Below, one piece after another: positions 1-6,740 of a stretch of DNA of 8,205 bases. Source of the stretch: Lentimicrobiaceae bacterium. GTDB taxonomy: Bacteria; Bacteroidota; Bacteroidia; Bacteroidales; WCHB1-69. A program made the position numbers and the translations under genes. How positions within the stretch are numbered: position 1 is the stretch's first letter; each line of letters begins with the position of its first letter. Below the pieces are notes generated by a model that saw only the letters and a list, made by a program, of their open reading frames with translations, had not been told where the DNA came from and did not search any database. The DNA is taken from positions 1 to 8,205 of the forward strand of contig WQSU01000108.1 of NCBI GenBank assembly GCA_009787675.1, read 5' to 3'.

Positions 1-1
1 G

Positions 2-300
2 AGAAGTGAACGCCCAAGTCGCAGTTATACAGATAGAGACGAGCGTCCAAGCCGCCCAAGAGGAGAGAGAAGTGAACGCCCAAGTCGCAGTTATACAGAC
101 AGAGACGAGCGCCCAAGCCGCCCAAGAGGTGAGAGAAGTGAACGCAGTTTCCGCACAGATGGCGATAGGAAAGAACGCAGTTTCCGCAAGGATAGTAATA
201 GAGAAGAGCGCAGTTTCCGCCCAAATCCCGAAAGGGCTGAGCGTCGTTTCCGCCCAAAAGAGGAGAATGAACGCCCGGCACGCCCCACAAGTCGCACCAC
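2..300 (+). repeat. Nested in-frame tandem repeats (66 bp and 33 bp periods) encoding the basic tail
   Basis: Nt 2-67 and 68-133 are near-identical 66-bp copies, each coding 22 residues that begin RSERPSRSYTDRDERPSRPR. A third copy begins at 134 and diverges after about 12 bases. From there on an 11-residue (33-bp) unit takes over, starting ERSFR, ERSFR, ERSFR, ERRFR and then ERPAR. Since 66 is twice 33, the whole tail can be read as an 11-residue repeat, recently duplicated as a double unit at the left. The array may continue beyond the left edge. Confidence 0.85.
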
Positions 301-1171
301 TCGCCCCTCTCATTCCTCGCCCCGCCCTGCCCCGCGCAAACGCCGCGATGTTACCGCTGAATCGGAAATATTGTCTGAAATAGTAGAAATAAGACGCAGA
401 GAAGGACGCACTTCGCCAAAAAAACAAAAGATATTGTCTTTGGAACATGATGAAAAATATGGTCCCGTAAGACTCAACAAATATATCTCCAATTCAGGAA
501 TCTGTTCTAGAAGGGATGCCGATATTTTAATTCAAACCGGCGCAATTGAAGTGAATGGACAAATTGTTACCGAATTGGGAATGAAAGTGATGCCTACCGA
601 TGAGGTGCGTTACGGAGATCGCATTTTACAACGCGAAAAACCTGTTTATCTGCTGCTTAACAAACCCAAAGATTATATTACCACTACCGATGATGAACGC
701 GACCGGAAAGATGTGATGGAATTGGTGAAAGGCGCCTGCAAAGAGCGCATCTATCCGGTGGGAAGGTTAGACAAGAATACTACCGGCTTGCTGCTCTTTA
801 CCAACGATGGTGAAATGACCAAGAAATTAACCCACCCAAAGCACGGCATCAGAAAAATCTATTACGTGGAATTAGAGAAAAATCTTTCAACTGCTGATTT
901 TGAGAAAATTACAAATGGCATCGAGCTTTCCGACGGCGAGATACAAGTGGATGAAATTGCATACACCGGCGATACTAAACGTGAAATTGGTATTACACTA
1001 CATTCTGGAAAAAACAGGATCGTACGCCGTATTTTTGAATATCTTGGTTATGAAATTGTTAAATTAGATAGAGTGGTGTTTGCCGGACTAACCAAAAAGG
1101 ATTTACCAAGAGGAAAATACCGCTTTTTAACAGAAGCTGAAATCAACATTTTAAAAATGAGCATACAATAG
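2..1171 (+). CDS. RsuA/RluB-family rRNA pseudouridine synthase, 5'-partial, with repetitive basic N-terminal extension
   Basis: Isomerises a specific uridine of ribosomal RNA to pseudouridine in the cytoplasm. The frame is open to the left edge, so the true start lies outside; 389 residues are visible. A TTG at 371 could be read as a start, but the frame continues upstream without a stop and with coherent protein-like repeats, so the extension is taken as real. Visible residues 1 to about 115 are rich in Arg, Ser, Glu and Pro. An S4 RNA-binding domain starts near nt 467 (VRLNKYISNSG). The catalytic domain follows, with the family motif YPVGRLDKNTTGLLLFTNDG, whose Asp codon at 770-772 is the expected nucleophile. 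Then come HPKHGIRKIYYVEL and SGKNRIVRRIFEYLGYEIVK, typical of the RsuA/RluB/RluE/RluF group. Long basic tails of this kind are common in Bacteroidota homologues. Which rRNA position is modified (RluB-like 23S or RsuA-like 16S) cannot be decided here. The stop lies 6 bp before the next gene, suggesting co-transcription. Confidence 0.93.
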   Translation, partial: RSERPSRSYTDRDERPSRPRGERSERPSRSYTDRDERPSRPRGERSERSFRTDGDRKERSFRKDSNREERSFRPNPERAERRFRPKEENERPARPTSRTTRPSHSSPRPAPRKRRDVTAESEILSEIVEIRRREGRTSPKKQKILSLEHDEKYGPVRLNKYISNSGICSRRDADILIQTGAIEVNGQIVTELGMKVMPTDEVRYGDRILQREKPVYLLLNKPKDYITTTDDERDRKDVMELVKGACKERIYPVGRLDKNTTGLLLFTNDGEMTKKLTHPKHGIRKIYYVELEKNLSTADFEKITNGIELSDGEIQVDEIAYTGDTKREIGITLHSGKNRIVRRIFEYLGYEIVKLDRVVFAGLTKKDLPRGKYRFLTEAEINILKMSIQ

Positions 1172-1177
1172 AACAAT

Positions 1178-2134
1178 ATGCGTGTTAAGAACTTTGCACT
1201 TGTTGGAGCTGCCGGATATATTGCCCCACGCCATTTTAAGGCGATTCAGCAAACCGGAAACAGGCTTACCGCTATTTTAGATAAATCGGACAGTGTTGGG
1301 ATTATTGACAGCTACTTTCCCGATGCGGCTTTTTTCACTGAATCAGAACGTTTTGACAGGCATCTGTACCGCTGTTTCAGAGAACACTCAGCGGCTAACA
1401 TTGACTATGTTTCTATTTGCTCTCCCAACTATTTGCACGACGCCCACATCCGCATGGCGCTAAGGAACGGCGCACATGCCATTTGTGAAAAACCGTTGGT
1501 CTTAAATCCTTGGAATTTAGAAGGGTTGGAGAAAATTGAGACAGAAACAGGTAACTCTATTTTCCATATTTTGCAGTTGCGCTTGCACCCCGCCATCATA
1601 GAGCTGAAATCTTTAATAGACCAACAACCTGATAAGATCTATAATATTGACCTAACGTATATTACAGGTCGTGGAACATGGTATCTCTATTCATGGAAAG
1701 CGGACATGGAAAAATCGGGGGGCATTACCACCAACATCGGTTCGCATTTCTTTGATATGTTAACTTATGTTTTTGGAGATGTGCAAGATATAAAGATACA
1801 TTACGCTTCACCCTTGACTGTGTCCGGCTTTTTACAACTGAAAAAAGCACGTGTGCGGTGGTTTTTAAGTATCGACAAAAAACAACTTCCCCAAGAGGTT
1901 GCTGAAAAAGGTAAAACTTCGTATCGTTCATTAACTATTGACAATCAGGAATTTGATTTTTCAGATGGCTTCACCGATTTGCATACCTTATCTTATCAGA
2001 ACATACTCTCAGGCAATGGCTTCCGCATTCGGGATGCATATCCGTATGTAACATTGTGTCATGACATTCGTTCACGCCAGCCGGAGGGGTTAAAAGGGGA
2101 TTATCACCCGTATGTTGCTAAAAGTTTACGCTAA
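1178..2134 (+). CDS. wbpB: WbpB/WlbA-type UDP-N-acetylglucosaminuronate 3-dehydrogenase (Gfo/Idh/MocA family)
   Basis: Predicted NAD-dependent oxidoreductase that oxidises C3 of UDP-N-acetylglucosaminuronic acid, an early step towards 2,3-diacetamido-2,3-dideoxy uronic acids of O-antigen or capsule; cytoplasmic. The 318 residues match the length of WbpB/WlbA proteins (about 316-318). Seen: an N-terminal Rossmann segment FALVGAAGYIAPRHFKAI (residues 6-23), then DSVGIIDSYFP (38-48), RFDRHL (58-63) and YVSICSPNYLHDAHIRMALR (77-96). The family EKP motif is at 104-106 with the conserved Lys105. ITGRGTWYLYSWKAD and GGITTNIGSHFFDML follow, with a likely catalytic His190, and near the end GLKGDYHPYVA. 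These collinear blocks are those I know from WbpB/WlbA rather than generic Gfo/Idh/MocA enzymes. The ATG follows the previous stop by 6 bp. No partner genes (wbpA, wbpD, wbpE, wbpI) are in the window. The 3' end overlaps the opposing gene by 17 bp. Confidence 0.87.
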   Translation: MRVKNFALVGAAGYIAPRHFKAIQQTGNRLTAILDKSDSVGIIDSYFPDAAFFTESERFDRHLYRCFREHSAANIDYVSICSPNYLHDAHIRMALRNGAHAICEKPLVLNPWNLEGLEKIETETGNSIFHILQLRLHPAIIELKSLIDQQPDKIYNIDLTYITGRGTWYLYSWKADMEKSGGITTNIGSHFFDMLTYVFGDVQDIKIHYASPLTVSGFLQLKKARVRWFLSIDKKQLPQEVAEKGKTSYRSLTIDNQEFDFSDGFTDLHTLSYQNILSGNGFRIRDAYPYVTLCHDIRSRQPEGLKGDYHPYVAKSLR

Positions 2135-2810
2135 ATCCAACGCCGGTAGGATGAACATTCAAATGTAATTCAGCTCTTTGGTTTTTGAAATATTTATCTT
2201 CGTAGGTATTCTTTCCTTTTGCTTTCAATTTACCTCCAACAGCCATCAACGGAATACTTGTAATGATACAGGCTTGCCCTACTCCTAATGCAGAGTACCC
2301 CACTATGAAACACGTATAATCCCAAATCAGTTCACCAACTACTGCAAGCACAAGACCACTGGCAGAGAGTACTATACCGGGGATAAGCACTCCCTTTCCG
2401 GCTGCTTTGAGTTTTTCTCCGGTATGGAAAATTCCATAGCTTTCTCCATCATTTTTTTGTAAAAACAGAGCCATCTCATCATCATTCATACGTTTGAATG
2501 CCTCATAATCAGGATTTTCTGCCATTGCTTGATTGTTATAACCAGCTGCCTTGTTTGCAGGCGCCTGCTCAAAAACCTCCACATTACCGTTTTGATAGAC
2601 AATGGTCGTAATATCCGATTTATTAATAGAATAGGTAGGACCTTCCAAATTGTTAAATTTTTTATACTTAACAACCTGTAGTTCAATTTCTATTACCTTA
2701 GCTTCAATTTTTTCTGCTTTAGTGGTAACAATTATATCCTGTGCACACGCTGAAACGCTCAGTGCGAAAATAAGGATATTAACAAAAATAAAATTTTTAA
2801 AATTATTCAT
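2118..2810 (-). CDS. Exported hypothetical protein with N-terminal beta-like domain and two membrane segments
   Basis: No precise function recognised. The 230 residues begin with a signal sequence (about 1-22) ending VSAC-AQD. This fits a lipobox with Cys22, but cleavage after Ala-Cys-Ala by signal peptidase I is also possible. Residues 25-80 (IIVTTKAEKIEAKVIEIE, LQVVKYKKFNNLEGPTYSIN, then ITTIVYQNGNVEVF) resemble a small beta-rich domain often found in exported Bacteroidota proteins of unknown role. Residues 139-162 and 168-193 are hydrophobic and could form a membrane hairpin. They are flanked by near-identical basic motifs, GEKLKAAGK (131-139) and GGKLKAKGK (192-200). The C-terminus ends in Phe. 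It is the second gene of an operon, starting 11 bp after the stop of the lipoprotein gene at 2822-3667. Its 3' end lies inside the dehydrogenase gene on the other strand. Confidence 0.8.
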   Translation of the reverse strand: MNNFKNFIFVNILIFALSVSACAQDIIVTTKAEKIEAKVIEIELQVVKYKKFNNLEGPTYSINKSDITTIVYQNGNVEVFEQAPANKAAGYNNQAMAENPDYEAFKRMNDDEMALFLQKNDGESYGIFHTGEKLKAAGKGVLIPGIVLSASGLVLAVVGELIWDYTCFIVGYSALGVGQACIITSIPLMAVGGKLKAKGKNTYEDKYFKNQRAELHLNVHPTGVGFSVNF

Positions 2811-2821
2811 AGACGTTATAT

Positions 2822-3667
2822 TTATTTGATGTATTCATAATAATCGTTTGTAATACCTACATTTCCGTTGTAATTGGTTTTTATCTGAACTTCTATAGGA
2901 AAGTTCCCATCATAGATATAGGTATATTCTATTGTAGTCGTTTTGCCATCGGCATTACGGTTAACTTGTTTTAATACATTATTTTGAGATAGAATTAAAT
3001 TTAATGAAGTATTAATTACTTCAACATCATGATAGAATGGGTTGTTCTTACTGTCATATTCTTCATAACTGTTTGATACAATCTCTGCATCTTTCTGTTT
3101 TTCTAATTTAGAAATATTGTTGCCTTTATACTCAAAATTCCATTTTACAATAGATACTTCACCTTTGCCTTCTATTTGCATCATATCATTTTCTGCTAAA
3201 CGCAATTCCGGAATAATGGTAGTAAGGTAACTTTGATTGTAGTTCCCTAATGATGATTTCCCTGAAAGAAACTGTCCCTCAATAGAAGATATTTTATTGC
3301 CGCTATAAGTAAATCGTAACGATATCCTTAATTCCGATTTTGCATTGTAATAATCCACTTTTTCATACTTGTCTCCATTGTAGGAAAATTTGGTAAAATA
3401 CCCATCGGAATCCTGAATTTCAGAAACTTGTTTTCCATTATATTTAAAAGTAGATGAATAATATAGGTTGCCGGTATTGACATAAAAATATTCAATTTTA
3501 CTTAAAATATTTTTATTCCATGACCATTCTTGTGAAAGCGCTTTTTTATTATTGTACGTAATATAAATTCTTTTTATTTTTTTCTGCGGGTTGTAAACGC
3601 CCTCTTTTTGGCAGTTTAACATGGTAAATGCTAACGCAATTGTGATTAAAAACAGTAATTTTTTCAT
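2822..3667 (-). CDS. Lipoprotein with degenerate YD-like (F-x-Y-x-G) repeats
   Basis: Predicted envelope lipoprotein of 281 residues; molecular role not recognised. The signal peptide MKKLLFLITIALAFTMLNC ends in a lipobox with Cys19, so the mature protein would be lipidated at Cys19 and begin CQKEG. The mature part shows an irregular repeat: FKYNGKQVSEI (74-84), FSYNGDKYEKV (94-104), FTYSGNKISSI (119-129) and FEYKGNNISKL (178-188), with weaker versions at 46-60 and 246-261. A conserved-looking YDSKNNPFY lies at 204-212. This pattern resembles Bacteroidota lipoproteins with RHS/YD-like beta repeats but lacks a full RHS core, so the fold assignment is inference. The ATG at 3665-3667 is the only start that gives a complete signal peptide. 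It is the first gene of a two-gene operon and is divergent from the sensor kinase, with 217 bp between them. Confidence 0.85.
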   Translation of the reverse strand: MKKLLFLITIALAFTMLNCQKEGVYNPQKKIKRIYITYNNKKALSQEWSWNKNILSKIEYFYVNTGNLYYSSTFKYNGKQVSEIQDSDGYFTKFSYNGDKYEKVDYYNAKSELRISLRFTYSGNKISSIEGQFLSGKSSLGNYNQSYLTTIIPELRLAENDMMQIEGKGEVSIVKWNFEYKGNNISKLEKQKDAEIVSNSYEEYDSKNNPFYHDVEVINTSLNLILSQNNVLKQVNRNADGKTTTIEYTYIYDGNFPIEVQIKTNYNGNVGITNDYYEYIK

Positions 3668-3710
3668 AATGTTAAAATTTTGTGGTTAATTGTTATGTAC
3701 TAATTCTCGG

Positions 3711-3718
3711 CGAAAGTA
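3711..3718 (-). promoter_or_regulatory. Possible -7 element for the lipoprotein operon
   Basis: Read on the - strand the sequence is TACTTTCG, one mismatch from the Bacteroidota -7 consensus TAnnTTTG. It lies about 43 bp upstream of the ATG at 3667. No good -33 TTTG is seen at the right distance, so this is a weak call. Confidence 0.3.
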
Positions 3719-3738
3719 TGGTTTCAAAAAATACAGAA

Positions 3739-3796
3739 ATACCCTACAAATAGGAGTTTTTTTAACACAATAGAAAAAACCCTCTTTGTGGGGTAT
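3739..3796. promoter_or_regulatory. Near-perfect inverted repeat in the divergent promoter region (operator or hairpin)
   Basis: The left arm 3739-3762 (starts ATACCCTACAAATAGGAG, then six T) pairs with the right arm 3774-3796 (six A, then CCCTCTTTGTGGGGTAT). There are only two mismatches and one unpaired base, around an 11-nt loop. The arms lie between the two divergent genes, and the right arm reaches the probable -33 region of the kinase promoter. A terminator between divergent genes makes little sense, so an operator shared by both operons is favoured. A hairpin in a leader from an unseen upstream promoter cannot be excluded. Binding by the neighbouring response regulator is a guess from proximity. 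Confidence 0.6.
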
Positions 3797-3824
3797 TGGC
3801 GCATTGAAAAGTACACTATTTTTG
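3795..3824 (+). promoter_or_regulatory. Bacteroidota-type promoter of the sensor kinase operon
   Basis: TATTTTTG at 3817-3824 matches the -7 consensus TAnnTTTG exactly. ATTG at 3795-3798, 18 bp upstream, is a plausible degenerate -33 element. The predicted start site would be near 3830, giving a leader of about 55 nt before the ATG at 3885. The -33 part touches the end of the inverted repeat, so a protein bound there could block or assist polymerase. Confidence 0.55.
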
Positions 3825-3884
3825 TAACGTCAAATTGAAGCGATTGAAAGCATCATAAACTGTCCTGTTTTTAAAAGTTCCTGT

Positions 3885-5810
3885 ATGAATAAAATAATGG
3901 CTGCCTGCTTTGCATTACTGCTTGTTTGCAATACCTTTGCGCAAACAGAACGTATTGATTCATTGAAACAAATCCTCTACACACAACAGCTTAGCGATCA
4001 ACAAAAATTAGCGTATTGTACTTCCATTCTTGAACTCTATGGAAATTTTAATTTGGATAGTAGTTTTGTTTATCTCAAAAAAGGAATCACGCTTGCACAT
4101 AGATTGAAAAATTACGAAGAAATTATGAAATTTAATAAGGGTTTAGGAGTTGCTTTCTTTTTCAGAAATAATTATGATTCATCACTTTATTATCTTAGCG
4201 CTAACAAAGAATTAGCCATAAAATTAGAAAAAGAAGACGTACTTACCACTACATTATCCTTAATCGCTGTTGCTTTTGCTAAACAGGGAAAATACCATAC
4301 CGCTATAAAATATTTTTTAGAAACTCTAAAAATGGCGGAACATACAGGTATGACTGAAAGAAACGTAATGGCATTAGCCAACCTGGGTGAGATCAACCGG
4401 AGATTGGGAAATACCGAAATCGCCATCCAATATTTAAAACAGGCAGAAGAAAAGTCGAATCAACTGATAGGAGTAAAATATGGAAACTATACTCATAGAA
4501 TATTACACATTTACAATGAGCACGCATTCAACTATTTAAATAGTGGCAATTGGGAAGAAGCCTTACAATATGCATTAAAGGCAAATATGGATTTTTGCAA
4601 GAAGGAACTGCCTGTAGAGAGGTGCTATACACAAGGCATATTAGCAAAGATCTACCTAAAAAAAAATGATTTAGAACGTTCCTTAGAGCACGTTCAAGCA
4701 TCCTACAAAATGGCAGAATTAATGCAGGATGTAAATTTGTATGCTTTTGCAGGAAAGATACTGTCGGATATTTATTTGGCACAAAAACGGTATATAGAAG
4801 CAGAAGCGGAGGCGCTCAAAATTTGGGAAGCCGATTCAACCAATGTGGATGAATCGCGGGGCGCCGTAGAAAATATTGTATTGGCTAATATTTATATGAA
4901 GAACACGGAAAAAGCTGCCTATTACTTCAGAAAATATTTGGAATTAAGTGCGCAATATTCCGAAAAAAGCTTTCATACTACAGTTTCCGATTTAGCCCTG
5001 CAATATGAAACCGAAAAAAAGGAATTACAGATTGTATCATTAGAAAAAGAAAAGCAGTTGCATTATATTATTGGTGGATCAGGAGTTGCCTTATGCTTGC
5101 TTGCATTTGGGCTTTTACTCTTCCGGCAACGTTTACACAAGGAGAAATACAAAATGGCTAAACAAAAAGTAAAGCAATTGGAACAGGAGAAACAACTCAT
5201 TGCTACTCAAGCCGTACTGGATGGAGAAACAGCAGAACGCTCCCGTTTAGCCCGCGATTTGCATGATGGATTGGGCGGAATGCTGTCGGTAGTGAAATTA
5301 AATCTTAAAGATATGAAACAGTTTGCCATTATGGATAGTGGGGACGTGCAACGTTTTGGAAATGCTTTAGAAATGTTGGATCAATCTATTGGCGAACTTC
5401 GTCGTGTGGCGCACCATATCATGCCTGAATCGTTGATGCGCTATGGTTTAAAAGTTTCTGTGGAAGACTTTTGCCGTGTTATGCCAAATGTTCATTTTAA
5501 GTATCTCGGAAAAAAACTGCGTTTAGACAATCGCTTGGAAATATTAATTTACAGATGTGCTTATGAATTGATTAACAATGCTGTAAAACATGCAAAAGCC
5601 TCACACATCAATGTACAACTTATGATTGACAACGGCGTAGTGTCTCTTACCGTTCACGATAACGGTATTGGATTTGACCCTCAAGCCGTGAATTTAGGAA
5701 TCGGTTTGGAAAATATCCGCACCCGATTAGCCATTTATAACGGAAGAATGACCATTCAGTCTTCCACCTGCAATGGAACAGAAATATGTATCGAAATTGA
5801 ACCTTCATGA
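3885..5810 (+). CDS. TPR-containing sensor histidine kinase (HisKA_3 / HATPase_c)
   Basis: Membrane sensor kinase of a two-component system; it senses an unknown signal and phosphorylates the regulator encoded next. The 641 residues begin with a signal peptide (about 1-19, ...CNTFA/Q). Residues about 45-358 form seven or eight TPR helices pairs (for example GKYHTAIKYFLETLKMAE, GNWEEALQYALKAN, NDLERSLEHVQASYKMAE), predicted periplasmic. After a charged helix comes one transmembrane segment (394-413), then a coiled-coil linker (about 417-455). The HisKA_3 box ERSRLARDLHDGLGG has the phospho-acceptor His460. The ATPase domain has an N box ELINNAVKH (Asn564/Asn565), a G1 box DNGIGFD (592-598) and a G2 box GIGLENIRTR (605-614). 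All key catalytic residues are present, so the kinase should be active. The stop overlaps the regulator start by 4 bp. The ligand cannot be inferred, since TPRs usually bind protein. Confidence 0.93.
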   Translation: MNKIMAACFALLLVCNTFAQTERIDSLKQILYTQQLSDQQKLAYCTSILELYGNFNLDSSFVYLKKGITLAHRLKNYEEIMKFNKGLGVAFFFRNNYDSSLYYLSANKELAIKLEKEDVLTTTLSLIAVAFAKQGKYHTAIKYFLETLKMAEHTGMTERNVMALANLGEINRRLGNTEIAIQYLKQAEEKSNQLIGVKYGNYTHRILHIYNEHAFNYLNSGNWEEALQYALKANMDFCKKELPVERCYTQGILAKIYLKKNDLERSLEHVQASYKMAELMQDVNLYAFAGKILSDIYLAQKRYIEAEAEALKIWEADSTNVDESRGAVENIVLANIYMKNTEKAAYYFRKYLELSAQYSEKSFHTTVSDLALQYETEKKELQIVSLEKEKQLHYIIGGSGVALCLLAFGLLLFRQRLHKEKYKMAKQKVKQLEQEKQLIATQAVLDGETAERSRLARDLHDGLGGMLSVVKLNLKDMKQFAIMDSGDVQRFGNALEMLDQSIGELRRVAHHIMPESLMRYGLKVSVEDFCRVMPNVHFKYLGKKLRLDNRLEILIYRCAYELINNAVKHAKASHINVQLMIDNGVVSLTVHDNGIGFDPQAVNLGIGLENIRTRLAIYNGRMTIQSSTCNGTEICIEIEPS

Positions 5811-6418
5811 TTACAGTACACATCACCGATGACCATAAAATGTTGGTTGAAGGACTTCGGCTTATCATTAATGAATTGGAAAACATTACCATTACCGGAG
5901 TATCCTATTGTATAGAAGAATGCAGGCAAGCCCTAACCCTTCAAACGCCTGACATTCTGTTGCTTGATTTGAATCTGCCCGACGAAAGCGGCATAGATTT
6001 TTGCAGAGAAGTACATAATAAGTATCCTCAAATCAAAATATTAATACTTACCACTCACAGCGAGTGTTCTATTGCCAAACAAGTGATAGAAAACGGAGCT
6101 TCGGGTTATATCTTGAAAAATGCCCTGTCGGAAGAGGTTATTGCCGGCATGGAAGCCGTGATGCAAGGAGAGCTTTTTTTATGCGATGAGATTGATATGT
6201 TGATAAAAAAAAGAACAGAAGAACAGATTTGGCTTACTGCTCGCGAAAAGGATATACTGCATTATATTGCTAAAGGATTTAACAATAAGGAAATGGCAGA
6301 CAAGATGTTTTTAAGCATACACACCATTAAAACATACCGCAAAAACCTGATTCAAAAGGTTGGCGCCAAAAACTCCATGATATTGGTAAAAATGGCAATT
6401 GAAAACCAATGGATTTGA
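5807..6418 (+). CDS. NarL/FixJ-family response regulator
   Basis: Cytoplasmic DNA-binding partner of the kinase just upstream. The 203 residues have the usual two-domain layout. The receiver domain (about 2-120) has acidic residues Asp8/Asp9, the phospho-acceptor Asp54 in LLLDLNLPDESG, Thr82 (ILILTTH) and Lys104 (GYILKNA). A short linker leads to a LuxR/GerE-type helix-turn-helix at about 143-203, with LTAREKDILHYIAKG, NNKEMADKMFLS, then HTIKTYRKNLIQKVGAKN. All switch residues are intact. The ATG overlaps the kinase stop in ATGA, implying translational coupling and matched amounts of both proteins. The target genes are unknown. Autoregulation through the inverted repeat upstream of the kinase is possible but only inferred from position. 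Confidence 0.95.
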   Translation: MITVHITDDHKMLVEGLRLIINELENITITGVSYCIEECRQALTLQTPDILLLDLNLPDESGIDFCREVHNKYPQIKILILTTHSECSIAKQVIENGASGYILKNALSEEVIAGMEAVMQGELFLCDEIDMLIKKRTEEQIWLTAREKDILHYIAKGFNNKEMADKMFLSIHTIKTYRKNLIQKVGAKNSMILVKMAIENQWI

Positions 6419-6420
6419 AA

Positions 6421-6452
6421 TTTGCGATTTTTCGCTTCGCTCAAAATGACAA
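6421..6452 (-). repeat. Short dispersed intergenic repeat, - orientation
   Basis: On the - strand it reads GTCATTTTGAGCGAAGCGAA followed by AAATCGC. This is the style of the GTCAT...GAGCGAAGCGAA...ATC repeats scattered between genes of many Bacteroidota genomes. It starts directly after the response regulator stop and mirrors the repeat at 6541-6579. Confidence 0.55.
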
Positions 6453-6473
6453 ACAATGCGTATTTCTGAGCAC

Positions 6474-6525
6474 GCGGCGGCGGTTAATGCTATGCTTTTG
6501 CAATGCCCTTGCGCCGCCGCTTTTT
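6474..6525 (+). terminator. GC-rich hairpin with T-run, probable terminator of the two-component operon
   Basis: Nine perfect base pairs join GCGGCGGCG (6474-6482) and CGCCGCCGC (6512-6520), followed by TTTTT (6521-6525). The 29-nt interior can itself fold, because GCTATGC and GCAATGC pair imperfectly around a TTTT loop, giving one long imperfect hairpin. It sits 56 bp after the response regulator stop. The interior is longer than in standard intrinsic terminators, and the stem is far richer in GC than the surroundings. Confidence 0.6.
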
Positions 6526-6540
6526 CTGTATTGACAAGCA

Positions 6541-6579
6541 GTCATCCCGAAATGTAGCGTTAGCGAAATGAGGAATCTT
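6541..6579 (+). repeat. Short dispersed intergenic repeat, + orientation
   Basis: It begins GTCATCCCGAAATGTAGCG, continues TTAGCGAAATGAGG and ends AATCTTG. This is a variant of the same repeat family as 6421-6452, sharing the GTCAT start, the GCG..GCGAAA core and the AATC end, but in the opposite direction. The two copies flank the GC-rich hairpin. Confidence 0.5.
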
Positions 6580-6670
6580 GTGGAAGCCTTTGCCAAAACG
6601 CGGGAATGGTCTCGCACCTTTGATGAAGTTTAAGAGGACAGTGAGACAGAAAAAGAAATAGAAAAGAGGC

Positions 6671-6713
6671 TTGCCGTCAGTTTTAACTAATTGCCGTCAG
6701 TTTTAACTGACGG
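6671..6713. repeat. Direct repeat plus REP-like palindrome, TTGCCGT-stem-ACGG
   Basis: TTGCCGTCAGTTTTAACT occurs at 6671-6688 and again at 6691-6708. Only the second copy is completed by GACGG. This forms a 9-bp perfect stem (6694-6702 with 6705-6713) with a 2-nt TT centre, or 7-8 bp with a more realistic loop. The first copy is thus a truncated unit without its full right arm. Confidence 0.75.
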
Positions 6714-6740
6714 ATAATAAAATATAAATCAAATTCATAA

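Noticed and set aside
91..300. A 69-codon - strand frame rich in Arg/Ser/Leu
   Set aside because: Antisense reading of the same repeat tail; no independent start signal and composition dictated by the other strand.
371..373. TTG as the start of the pseudouridine synthase
   Set aside because: The frame is open upstream to the window edge and codes for a regular basic repeat of the kind seen in Bacteroidota homologues, so the true start is outside the window.
6..383. A 125-codon + strand frame, Ala/Gln/Val-rich with repeats
   Set aside because: It is the shifted reading of the repeats that code the Arg/Ser/Glu-rich tail of the pseudouridine synthase; its own repeats follow from the DNA repeats, and it ends inside the real gene.
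1725..1931. A 68-codon - strand frame inside the dehydrogenase gene
   Set aside because: Lies wholly within a strongly supported gene; no recognisable motif.
3739..3796. Inverted repeat as an intrinsic terminator
   Set aside because: Neighbouring genes point away from it, so neither operon ends here; the T and A runs are part of the paired arms.
4190..4782. Two - strand frames inside the sensor kinase gene
   Set aside because: Antisense frames in a well-supported TPR coding region, without promoter or family resemblance.
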